From Bryobacteraceae bacterium (GTDB lineage Bacteria > Acidobacteriota > Terriglobia > Bryobacterales > Bryobacteraceae): a DNA stretch of 64,000 nt. This document shows positions 1 to 7,615 of the stretch, in pieces. The stretch covers positions 814,501-878,500 of the forward strand of contig JAWKHH010000002.1 in the NCBI GenBank assembly GCA_041394945.1, read 5' to 3'. The notes under the pieces are model-generated. The model was not told the origin of the DNA. It ran no database searches and was given only the letters and a program-made list of their open reading frames with translations. Position 1 is the stretch's first letter. Each line of letters starts with the position of its first letter. The position numbers and the translations under genes were made by a program.

Positions 1-155
1 TCGAGCTCAAGGCCCGCCGCAGTCAGTAACTGCCCGGCTTCGTCGTGCAGCGCCGCCGACACCCGGCTGCGCTCACGGCGCAACAGGCGGAGCAGCAGGG
101 CGGCCGCCGTGGGACTCGGCGCGGACGATTCGTCAGGCTCCGGCTTTGCGGGCAT
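1..155 (-). CDS. Sensor histidine kinase, N-terminal fragment (window edge)
   Basis: An ATG at 155 opens a frame that runs off the window start after about 51 codons. After a Pro/Ser-rich lead it reads RRERSRVSAALHDEAGQLL, which resembles the HisKA_3 dimerisation/phosphoacceptor segment (ER.R.A..LHDE.GQ); the His of LHDE would be the phosphorylated residue. It overlaps the 3' end of the upstream transketolase subunit gene by 23 nt, so it is probably the last gene of the hemB-transketolase run. The ATPase domain and any partner regulator lie outside the window. The call rests on one short motif. Confidence 0.55.
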   Translation of the reverse strand, partial: MPAKPEPDESSAPSPTAAALLLRLLRRERSRVSAALHDEAGQLLTAAGLEL

Positions 156-1107
156 GGGCGCGGCGTACGGCGGACGCGACGTTCACCGCGCGCATCCCGT
201 ACTTGTCCAGGAGACCGTCCGGCGTGCCGGATTCGGCATAGACATTGTCGATGCCGAGGAACTCCATGATGCAGGGGTGCGTTTCCGTCACCACCTGCGC
301 CACGCGGACGCCGAGACCGCCGTCCACCAGATGCTCTTCGGCCACCACGATCGCTCCGGTTTCGCGAGCCGCCGCGGCGATCGCACCCCGGTCGAGCGGC
401 TTGATCGTGTGCATGTCGACGACGCGCACCGAAATCCCTTCGCCCGCGAGGGTAGCGGCCGCGCGAATGGCTTCGGCCACAAGCAGGCCGTGCGCGATCA
501 CCGTCACATCGGAGCCGTCCACTGCGGTGATCGCTTTCCCGATTTCGAACTTCTGGTCCGGTCCGTAGACCACCGGGCACTTCGCCCGTCCTGCCCGAAT
601 GAAGAAGGAACCCGGAGCCTCGCCGGCTTGCTTCACCAGCGCCTGCATGGATGCATCGTCGCACGGGTCGATCACAGTGAAGCCGGGCAGAGAACAGGCG
701 AGCGCGATATCTTCGATGCTCATCTGCGACGGCCCGTCCTCGCCGATCGAGATACCGCTGTGCGTCCCGACCACCTTTACTGGAACCTGCGGATACGCCG
801 AGGTGACGCGCAATTGTTCGAACCCTTTGTTGAGAACGAAACAGGAGAAGCTCGAGACGAAAGCGACCTTCCCGGCTGAGGCGAGTCCGGCCCCGATGGC
901 CACCATGTTCGCTTCGGCGATTCCACAGGAGAAGAACCGATCCGGAAACTCCTTGGCGAACGGCGCCGTGTAGGTGGATTTCGAGAGATCGGCGTCGCAA
1001 ACGACGACGTTCGGATTCGTCCGGCCTAATTCCACCAGGGCCTTGCCGAAAGATTCGCGCGTGGCGGGCCCGGCTTTGAGTTCGTAACTGGCAGCTGCCG
1101 CGCTCAT
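133..1107 (-). CDS. Transketolase, C-terminal subunit
   Basis: About 324 residues forming the pyrimidine-binding and C-terminal domains of a split transketolase. Visible family features are VCDADLSKST near the N terminus, the FFSCGIAEANMVAIGAGLA segment holding the catalytic Glu, and the IGEDGPSQMSIEDIAL loop. It should pair with the product of the gene just upstream to form a thiamine-diphosphate enzyme moving two-carbon units between sugar phosphates in the cytosol. The ATG at 1107 lies 1 nt after the TGA of the N-terminal subunit gene; a TTG at 1116 is an alternative start that overlaps it. The pair is surely co-translated. Some split transketolases belong to specialised sugar pathways, so the substrate is open. 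Confidence 0.9.
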   Translation of the reverse strand: MSAAAASYELKAGPATRESFGKALVELGRTNPNVVVCDADLSKSTYTAPFAKEFPDRFFSCGIAEANMVAIGAGLASAGKVAFVSSFSCFVLNKGFEQLRVTSAYPQVPVKVVGTHSGISIGEDGPSQMSIEDIALACSLPGFTVIDPCDDASMQALVKQAGEAPGSFFIRAGRAKCPVVYGPDQKFEIGKAITAVDGSDVTVIAHGLLVAEAIRAAATLAGEGISVRVVDMHTIKPLDRGAIAAAARETGAIVVAEEHLVDGGLGVRVAQVVTETHPCIMEFLGIDNVYAESGTPDGLLDKYGMRAVNVASAVRRAHARKAGA

Positions 1108-1108
1108 A

Positions 1109-1942
1109 TCAGGCAAGCTCCTTCAACGCCAGGGCGACTTCCTCTGCCGTCGGCGCCACGCCATGATACTTCGGGTTATTCTCCATGAAGCTAACTCCCT
1201 TGCCTTTCACCGTGTTCGCCACCAGCACCGTGGGCTTGCCCTTCGTGGCCGCCGCCTCGGTGAAGGCCCTCCCGACTGCTTCGAGGTCGTGGCCGTCGAG
1301 TTCAATCGCGTGCCAGCCGAATGCGCGCCATTTCTCCGCCAGCGGCTCCACGTCCATGATGTCCTTCACCCAGCCGTCGAGCTGGATCTTGTTGTAATCG
1401 ACGATGGCGCAGACGTTATCCAACTTATGGTAAGCGGCGAACATCGCGCCTTCCCAGATTTGCCCTTCCTGGATCTCGCCGTCGCCCAGCACCACGTAGG
1501 CTCGCGAGGGCGATTTGTCCAGCCGCGCCGCCAGCCCCATGCCGATCACGAGCGACAACCCCTGGCCGAGTGATCCCGTGGAAGCCTCGAGCGTCGGCAG
1601 GAACCTCCGGTCCGGATGGCCCTGGTAGATCGAGCCCATCTGCCGCAGGGTATTCAACTGGTCCACCGGACAGTAGCCTGCCTCCGCCATCACCGCGTAC
1701 AGAACCGGGCACGCATGGCCTTTGGAAAGAATGAAGCGGTCCCGCTGAGGCCAGGACGGATTCTTCGGATCGTGCCGGAGATGGCCGCCGAAATACAGCG
1801 ATACGAGGATTTCAACAGCCGAAAGTGAGCCACCGGGGTGCCCCGACTTGGCGGCGCCGGTCATCTCGATGATGTGCCGGCGAATTGTCTTGCACATGGT
1901 CTGGAGCTGAGCCAGACTTTGCGGTTGCGTCATGGTCGCCAT
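1109..1942 (-). CDS. Transketolase, N-terminal subunit
   Basis: About 277 residues covering the thiamine-diphosphate (PP) domain. Seen are SGHPGGSLSAVEI, the VLGDGEIQEGQIWEGAMFA diphosphate/Mg2+ site and the IVDYNKIQLDG segment, all typical of the small transketolase subunit. An open frame extends upstream to 2611 but overlaps hemB antiparallel-frame coding, so the ATG at 1942 (MATMTQPQ) is chosen; a second ATG follows three codons later. It is 56 bp downstream of hemB and 1 nt upstream of the C-terminal subunit. Cytosolic pentose-phosphate type reaction; exact sugar substrates are not visible. Confidence 0.9.
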   Translation of the reverse strand: MATMTQPQSLAQLQTMCKTIRRHIIEMTGAAKSGHPGGSLSAVEILVSLYFGGHLRHDPKNPSWPQRDRFILSKGHACPVLYAVMAEAGYCPVDQLNTLRQMGSIYQGHPDRRFLPTLEASTGSLGQGLSLVIGMGLAARLDKSPSRAYVVLGDGEIQEGQIWEGAMFAAYHKLDNVCAIVDYNKIQLDGWVKDIMDVEPLAEKWRAFGWHAIELDGHDLEAVGRAFTEAAATKGKPTVLVANTVKGKGVSFMENNPKYHGVAPTAEEVALALKELA

Positions 1943-1998
1943 GTTCCTACCAGAATAACCGTTTTGCGGGCGCGATTCGCGATTTTGAACGGGAATGC

Positions 1999-2967
1999 CT
2001 ACAGTAGCCGCGCCGCCGCCGGTGCGAAATACGTGACGATGATTCCCGCGCCAGCGCGATGGATCGCCGTGAGGGACTCCACCATCGCGCGTTCCTGGTC
2101 GATCCACCCGTTCCGGGCCGCCGCCATGATCATGCTGAACTCGCCGCTTACTTGGTAGGCCGCCACCGGAACATCGAATCGGTCCCGCGCCATCCGGATG
2201 ATATCGAGGTAGGGCATCGCCGGCTTCACCATGATCATATCGGCGCCTTCTTCGAGATCGAGCGCGATCTCGCGCATCGCTTCCCGCCCATTCGCCGCGT
2301 CCATCTGGTAGCTCCGCCGGTCCCCGAACTGTGGCGCCGATTCCGCTGCTTCCCGGAACGGACCGTAGAACGCCGAGGCATACTTCGCCGCGTAGCTCAG
2401 AATCGGCGTGGTTTCGAAGCCCTCCGCATCGAGCCGCTTCCGGATCGCCGCCACTCGCCCGTCCATCATGTCGGAAGGCGCCACGATATCGGCCCCCGCC
2501 CGCGCGTGCGCCGCCGCCGCCGCCGCCAGCCACTCGAGCGTCACGTCGTTCACCACGTCGTCGCCCTCCACCTTCCCGCAATGGCCGTGGCTTGTGTACT
2601 CGCAGTTGCACACGTCGGTGACAACCAGCAGTCCCGGCGCCTCCCGCTTGATCGCCGCCACCGCCCGCGGGATGATACCGGCCGGATCGTACGCCCCGGA
2701 GGCGATCTCATCTTTGTGTTCCGGAATTCCGAACAGGATCACGCCCCCGATGCCTGCCGCCTTCACCGCCCGGCACTCTTCCACGGCGGCATCGATCGAC
2801 ATCTGGTAGTTCCCCGGCATCGACGAGATCTCTCGCTTCACACCTTCGCCTTCGACGACAAAGAGCGGGAAGATCCACGCCGCCGGGTCCAGCCTTGTCT
2901 CCGCCGCCAGCGACCGTAGTGCGGCGCTCGCCCGCAGCCGCCGAAGCCTCTGAATCGGAAATCCCAT
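1999..2967 (-). CDS. hemB: Delta-aminolevulinic acid dehydratase (porphobilinogen synthase)
   Basis: A 322-residue HemB of normal length that condenses two 5-aminolevulinate molecules into porphobilinogen in tetrapyrrole synthesis. The zinc-site cysteines are present in DVCNCEYTSHGHCG (C120, C122, C130), so it is the Zn-dependent type. The two active-site lysines are K195 (AAKYASAFYGPFR) and the Schiff-base K248 (MIMVKPAMPYLDI). It is the first gene of a minus-strand run followed by the split transketolase. A TAAAAT box ends 9 nt before the ATG, suggesting a leaderless or nearly leaderless transcript. Confidence 0.97.
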   Translation of the reverse strand: MGFPIQRLRRLRASAALRSLAAETRLDPAAWIFPLFVVEGEGVKREISSMPGNYQMSIDAAVEECRAVKAAGIGGVILFGIPEHKDEIASGAYDPAGIIPRAVAAIKREAPGLLVVTDVCNCEYTSHGHCGKVEGDDVVNDVTLEWLAAAAAAHARAGADIVAPSDMMDGRVAAIRKRLDAEGFETTPILSYAAKYASAFYGPFREAAESAPQFGDRRSYQMDAANGREAMREIALDLEEGADMIMVKPAMPYLDIIRMARDRFDVPVAAYQVSGEFSMIMAAARNGWIDQERAMVESLTAIHRAGAGIIVTYFAPAAARLL

Positions 2968-2976
2968 AGACCGTCG

Positions 2977-2982
2977 ATTTTA
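2977..2982 (-). promoter_or_regulatory. Putative -10 box of hemB (TAAAAT)
   Basis: TAAAAT on the minus strand, 9 nt before the hemB ATG at 2967. No convincing -35 or Shine-Dalgarno is seen. The spacing puts the expected transcript start within about three bases of the start codon. Confidence 0.5.
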
Positions 2983-3088
2983 GCGCGCCGGCCTCACGCG
3001 CAACCGGTCCGTTACGAATCTTAACCGTCGTCCCGAAACACCACGCGCGCGCCCCGCATCTCATGAAGCGAGGAAGGGAGAACTCAAG

Positions 3089-3799
3089 ATGATCAACCGC
3101 AATCGACGCCTCTCGCTCGCCGCCGTCGCCGGCGCACTTCTCAGTCTGCCGTTTGTTCTGCCGCGGGATCTGAACGCCGCCCCGCGTCACGAACCGGAGC
3201 GGCGCGACGATGTCGGCCGTCGCAACGAAGCGAACAAGCGCCGCTACTCGCCGCGGCCAGTTCCCGTTCGTGGACAAGTGCGCACGTACGCGCGCCCTGG
3301 ATATCGCGTCGCGGCGCTGCCCGGCGGTTACGCCCGGGTCAACGTGCGTGGCGGAACATTCTTCTACTCGGGTGGCGTGTTCTACACCCGCTCCGCCCGC
3401 GACTACATGGTTGTCCGGGCGCCCATCGGCGCTCGCGTGCGCACCCTGCCCGCCGGCTTCCTCCGGTTCACCATCGGCGCCCGGCCGTTCTTCTTTGTCA
3501 ACGACATCTACTTCTCGTTCGACGAACGGACGAGCGAGTATGTCGTTGTCGATCCGCCCATGGGCGCCAACGCCGCGCTCGCCGGCGTCCAGCAAACTGT
3601 TGGAGCCCAGTTGTATGCGTATCCGCGCGAGGGGCAATCGCCCGAGCAGGCGCGGCAGGATCGCTACGAGTGTCATCTCTGGGCCGTGGACGAGACCGGC
3701 TTCGATCCGAGCGCACCCAGCGGCGACCTGAGTCTACGGACCGACTATGACCGGGCGTTGGGCGCCTGCCTGGACGGCCGCGGATACACGGTCCGCTAA
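3089..3799 (+). CDS. Exported DUF6515-like hypothetical protein
   Basis: 236 residues with an Arg-rich N terminus and hydrophobic stretch (LAAVAGALLSLPFVLP), then a mature region rich in aromatic and glycine residues. The middle has pattern repeats of the type LP.GY..V.V.GG.FFYSGGVFY and FFFVNDIYFSF..RTSEYVVVDPP, resembling DUF6515-type secreted proteins. The C terminus (QARQDRYECHLWAVDETGFDP) carries the Cys/Trp signature common in such envelope proteins. A strong AGGAAGGGAG (3071-3080) sits 8 nt before the ATG, so this gene has a normal leader, unlike several neighbours. Monocistronic; function unknown, likely cell envelope. Confidence 0.75.
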   Translation: MINRNRRLSLAAVAGALLSLPFVLPRDLNAAPRHEPERRDDVGRRNEANKRRYSPRPVPVRGQVRTYARPGYRVAALPGGYARVNVRGGTFFYSGGVFYTRSARDYMVVRAPIGARVRTLPAGFLRFTIGARPFFFVNDIYFSFDERTSEYVVVDPPMGANAALAGVQQTVGAQLYAYPREGQSPEQARQDRYECHLWAVDETGFDPSAPSGDLSLRTDYDRALGACLDGRGYTVR

Positions 3800-3865
3800 C
3801 CGGTGGCGCTCCATTGTTGATAAAGCCCGAGCATTCTGGTTTTTGTCCGGTCCCCAAAGTTCGCA

Positions 3866-3906
3866 CCAACCCGCGGCCGATCGCTGCAAACGAAGCCGCG
3901 GGTTGG
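3866..3906. terminator. 12-bp perfect stem between convergent genes
   Basis: CCAACCCGCGGC (3866-3877) and GCCGCGGGTTGG (3895-3906) form a perfect 12-bp inverted repeat with a 17-nt loop. It lies between the plus-strand exported protein (stop 3799) and the minus-strand permease (stop 3911), where a two-way terminator is expected. There is no clear T tract on either side. Confidence 0.55.
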
Positions 3907-3910
3907 GCGG

Positions 3911-6418
3911 CTACTCCTGGCGAAGCGCCAGCATCGGATCCAGCCGAGCGGCACGGCCCGCGGGGACCATGCCGGCGGCGCCGGCCACCATCAGCAGCAC
4001 CGCCACCGCGCCCACCGCCAGCCACGGATCGCGCGCCTGGATCCCAAAGAGCTGGCTCTCGACAAACCGGCCCAGCGCCATCGCCGCCGGCAGACCCACG
4101 GCGAGACCGATCGCCACGAGCGTCAGCACCTCGCGCATCACGAGCATCAGCACCGTGCCCGGCGGCGCGCCGAGAGCCATTCGCAGCCCGATTTCCCGCG
4201 TCCGCCGCGCGACCACGAAAGCCATCACCCCGTACAATCCGATCGCGGCCAGCAGCGTCGCCAGCAGGCCGAAGCCCGCCGAGAGCAGCGCCATCAGCCG
4301 CTCGCTCAACAGCGTCTGGTTGAGTTGCGCCGAAACGGTCTTCATGTCGTAAATCGGGAGCGCCGCATCCAGACCCTTCACTTCGCGGCGCAAGTCCGCG
4401 TAGAGCGCCTCGGCGTCGCGGCGGGCGCGCACGTAGAACGCCGCGCCGCCGTTGCCCCACATCGGAATGAACACCTGCCGCCGGACCCCTTCGCGTGGGC
4501 CCTCATAAAGCGAGTCTTCGACGACCCCTACGATCTCGATGTCGACCTTGGTCCTCGGCCCCGTACCCCGTCCGATATGCCTCCCCACCGCGCTTCGCTC
4601 GCCGAAGAAATGGCGGGCGAACTTCCGGTTCACCACCACCGCCTTTGACTCTTTGATGAGATCCCGGCGGTCAAACATGCGGCCCTCAAGCAGCTTGGTG
4701 CCCATCGCCTCGAAATACCCGGGCGTCACCGCGTTCATGAACGCCTGCATGTCCTCGCCGTCCTTGGCTGTATGTCCCTCCACCGATGTCGAACTGTCCC
4801 ACTCGTCCCCGCTGAGAATGGAGACGGCCGCCGCACCGGCTTCCTTCACGCCCGGGAGCCCGCGCACCCGATCGAGCAGCGACGCATAAAGTTGCACTAC
4901 TCGCTCGTCGCCGTAGCCGTTCATCGCCGGCGAAAGCCGGAACGTCACCAGATTCTCGATTTCGTCGAAACCGGTGTCGGTGGATTGAAGATTCTGCAGA
5001 CTTCGCACAAAAAGCCCCGAACCGAACAGGAGCAGAAAGCTGAGCGCCACCTGAACCGTGACCAGGCCCTTGCGGAAGAATACCGTGCCGCCGCCCCCGC
5101 TCGTGACCGAGCCGACTACGTCCTTGAGAGTGCTCCAGAGATCGGGCCGGCTCGCCCGCAACGCCGGCGCGAGACCGAAGATCAGCCCTGTTACCAGCGA
5201 TACGCCGAGTGCGAACAGAAGGATGCGCGGGTCTGGCTCGGGGCGGATCAAAAGCGGATTGCCCGCGGTTGGAATTAGCGCGAGCAGGCCGCGCGTCATC
5301 CAGAACGCCAGCACCACTCCGCAGACGCCGCCGGCGGAGGCCAGCGTCATGCTCTCCACCAGCAACTGCCGGATCAACTGCCAGCGTGACGCCCCGATGG
5401 CGAGTCTCACGGCGATCTCCTTTTGCCGCGACACGGCGCGCGCTACCAGCAGGTTCGCGACGTTGGCGCAGGCGATCAGCAGCACCAGGCCCACCATGCA
5501 CATCAGCACGATCAGCGCCGTCGAAAACGATCGGCGAAGGTCCGACTGCCCGGTATCGGCTTCTACCAGTTTCAGCTTCCCGTCCATGAAGCGCTGCCGC
5601 GAGTAGGCGGTCCAGTCCTTCGCCGCTGGCAGAGTCATCTCATAGTTGCGGATCTGCGTGAACAGCCCTTGCAGAACGGGAGCCGCCGTCTCGACCGTGT
5701 AGCCGGGCTTCAGCCGCGCGAAAACCTGCACCCAGCGGGACCGCCGATCGAAAGCATCCAGCCACCACCACTCCGGCGCCATCTGTTTCTTCATCAGGAT
5801 CGGCACGCGGATCTGAGGAGCCGAAGCGGGGTCGAGCCCCGCGAATCCGGCTGCCGAGACACCCACCACGGTCATCGGGTAGTTGTTCACCAGAATCTTC
5901 TTGCCGATGATCCCGCGTTCGCCGGCGAAGCGCGTCATCCAGTAGTCGTACCCGAGCACGACGCTGGGATGGCCGCTCACCACCCGATCGTCTTCCTTCG
6001 AATTGAACACGCGCCCGAGAGCCGGCTTCACTCCGAGCATCGAGAAGTAATTGCCGGAGACCAATTCGGCGTGAATGCGCTCGGTTTGCCCGTCCGCCCC
6101 GAGAGTTACATCCAACAGGCGTCGGCAGATCACCTCCGACAGAGGCTCGGCCTTCTTCTGGTAGTCCTGATAGATCGGGTAGGAGTGCATCCGATACCCC
6201 ATGTTGCTGCCGTTGTGGGCGCCCTCCTGATAGAGCATCACGAGCTCTTGCGGGTCGCGGATCGGTAGCTGGCGGAGCATCAATTGATCCATCAGCGTGA
6301 AGATCGCCGTGTTGGCGCCGATGCCGAGCGACAGCGACAGCAGCGCGACCGCCGTGAACAGCGGATTGCGCCGAAGCGCACGGAGTGCGAACCGCACGTC
6401 GGAGCTGAGCGTGGTCAT
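3911..6418 (-). CDS. ADOP-type ABC transporter permease (MacB/FtsX family)
   Basis: An 835-residue permease with two MacB periplasmic core plus FtsX modules: one after the first membrane helix (TAVALLSLSLGIGANTAIF), the second in the C-terminal half (FRKGLVTVQVALSFLLLFGSGLF). Helical blocks near 300-420 and 690-830 carry the FtsX signatures NVANLLVARA.SRQKEIAVRLAIGAS and RTREIGLRMALGAPP. This layout is that of the duplicated orphan permeases expanded in Acidobacteria, which usually lack an adjacent ATPase; none is seen here. It sits alone and convergent with the upstream plus-strand gene. Substrate unknown; a role in envelope export is inferred from MacB. Confidence 0.9.
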   Translation of the reverse strand: MTTLSSDVRFALRALRRNPLFTAVALLSLSLGIGANTAIFTLMDQLMLRQLPIRDPQELVMLYQEGAHNGSNMGYRMHSYPIYQDYQKKAEPLSEVICRRLLDVTLGADGQTERIHAELVSGNYFSMLGVKPALGRVFNSKEDDRVVSGHPSVVLGYDYWMTRFAGERGIIGKKILVNNYPMTVVGVSAAGFAGLDPASAPQIRVPILMKKQMAPEWWWLDAFDRRSRWVQVFARLKPGYTVETAAPVLQGLFTQIRNYEMTLPAAKDWTAYSRQRFMDGKLKLVEADTGQSDLRRSFSTALIVLMCMVGLVLLIACANVANLLVARAVSRQKEIAVRLAIGASRWQLIRQLLVESMTLASAGGVCGVVLAFWMTRGLLALIPTAGNPLLIRPEPDPRILLFALGVSLVTGLIFGLAPALRASRPDLWSTLKDVVGSVTSGGGGTVFFRKGLVTVQVALSFLLLFGSGLFVRSLQNLQSTDTGFDEIENLVTFRLSPAMNGYGDERVVQLYASLLDRVRGLPGVKEAGAAAVSILSGDEWDSSTSVEGHTAKDGEDMQAFMNAVTPGYFEAMGTKLLEGRMFDRRDLIKESKAVVVNRKFARHFFGERSAVGRHIGRGTGPRTKVDIEIVGVVEDSLYEGPREGVRRQVFIPMWGNGGAAFYVRARRDAEALYADLRREVKGLDAALPIYDMKTVSAQLNQTLLSERLMALLSAGFGLLATLLAAIGLYGVMAFVVARRTREIGLRMALGAPPGTVLMLVMREVLTLVAIGLAVGLPAAMALGRFVESQLFGIQARDPWLAVGAVAVLLMVAGAAGMVPAGRAARLDPMLALRQE

Positions 6419-6801
6419 GTAGGGTACTTACGCACGAGATCGCCGATCGTTCCCTGAAAGCGCGGAGGCGGTTCTGGCGCCGTGCCCGAGGACCGGAAAC
6501 CCGCGCCAAGACCTTTCGTGCCCGGTCATGCTTGGAACGCGGATCGGGGCGCGGATCCCCGGCTGGCCGCCTCCCACGAGATCCCCGGATAGCCGCTTCC
6601 CCGGCCGGCCAGATTCTGAAGTAAAATGACGCGAGGTTTAGATGTGAACCCGCCGTAACGGGCCAGAGGGAACAAGTGATTGACAAAGTTGCCGGGATCG
6701 CCGCCGTGCTTGCCACCGCCATTGTGGCCGGAGGTACGTTTGCGACCGCTCCAGCCGAACGGTTTCAGGTGTCCACCCGCTCATAGAGAAAGCGCCGCGA
6801 C
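6419..6801. other. 383-bp divergent intergenic region
   Basis: Lies between the ADOP permease and the GT2 gene. It contains a TAAAAT box at 6622-6627 on the plus strand and one short plus-strand reading frame (6676-6786). No repeat, RNA family or broken gene was recognised in the rest. Confidence 0.4.
6676..6786 (+). CDS. Possible small exported peptide (36 aa)
   Basis: GTG at 6676 opens a 36-codon frame ending in TAG at 6786. It reads like a bare signal peptide: a charged start (VIDKV), a hydrophobic run (AGIAAVLATAIVAGG) and a small-residue region (TFATAPA). GAGGGAA lies 3-9 nt upstream as a possible ribosome site, and a TAAAAT box (6622-6627) could drive it. It stops 15 nt before the glycosyltransferase ATG, so it may act as a leader cistron. 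No homolog is recognised and chance cannot be excluded. Confidence 0.22.
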   Translation: MIDKVAGIAAVLATAIVAGGTFATAPAERFQVSTRS

Positions 6802-7605
6802 ATGGAGCATCCCCGACCGATGAACCGACCCGACACCCCGGAAGCCGCGCACGGGCTTACTCCACCCTCCGCGAAAGCGCTGTTCCCGCACAGCCTCAGT
6901 GTATTCTTTCCGGCCTACAACGATTCCCCTTCGCTGCCGGGATTGATCGTGAAGACGTTCGAGGTGCTCGAGGCGAATGTTGCCGATTTCGAGGTTATCG
7001 TCGTCAACGACGGCTCCGAGGACGATACCGCCCCCGTCCTCGCCGCGCTGCAAGCGCAGTTCGGCGAACGCCTCCGCGTGGTTCATCATCTGGAGAACCG
7101 CGGCTACGGCGGCGCGCTCCGCACCGGCTTCGCAACCGCCGCGAAGGAGTTCGTTTTCTACACCGACGGCGACGCGCAATACGATGTGGGAGAGATTCCG
7201 TCGCTGCTGCGCGAGGTTCGTCCCGAAGTGGGCCTGGTGAACGGCTACAAGGTCAAGCGGCACGATCCCTGGCACCGGATCGCAATCGGATGGATGTATA
7301 ACCGGTTTGCCCGTTTCCTGTTCCGGGTGAAGCTGCGGGACATCGATTGCGACTACCGCTTGATCCGGCGATCACTGCTCGCCGGCGGCGAAGGCCTCAC
7401 CTCGACATCCGGCACGATCTGCGTGGAACTCGTCAAGAAGCTCGAGCTTTCGGGAACCGGGATCGTGGAGGTGCCCGTGAGCCACTACCCACGCTGGCAT
7501 GGGCGATCGCAATTCTTTCGTGTCAGGTCTCTGGCGGCCACATTTTCGCAGTTGTGCCGGCTCTATTCCCGCACGGTGATCGCGCCGCTGTTCGGTCGCA
7601 ACTAG
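6802..7605 (+). CDS. Family 2 glycosyltransferase (dolichyl-phosphate-sugar synthase-like)
   Basis: 267 residues with a GT-A fold: SVFFPAYNDSPSLPGLI strand near 32-49, VIVVNDGSEDDT (66-76) for nucleotide binding and TDGDAQYD (121-128) as the metal-binding DXD-like motif. It resembles the polyprenyl-phosphate sugar synthases that load a lipid carrier. No trailing membrane pair is evident, so it would act at the inner face. The gene ends 10 bp before a GT-C-like membrane protein, suggesting the pair makes and then uses a lipid-linked sugar for protein or glycan modification. The ATG at 6820 is an alternative start. Confidence 0.88.
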   Translation: MEHPRPMNRPDTPEAAHGLTPPSAKALFPHSLSVFFPAYNDSPSLPGLIVKTFEVLEANVADFEVIVVNDGSEDDTAPVLAALQAQFGERLRVVHHLENRGYGGALRTGFATAAKEFVFYTDGDAQYDVGEIPSLLREVRPEVGLVNGYKVKRHDPWHRIAIGWMYNRFARFLFRVKLRDIDCDYRLIRRSLLAGGEGLTSTSGTICVELVKKLELSGTGIVEVPVSHYPRWHGRSQFFRVRSLAATFSQLCRLYSRTVIAPLFGRN

Positions 7606-7615
7606 GCTGGCGCTG

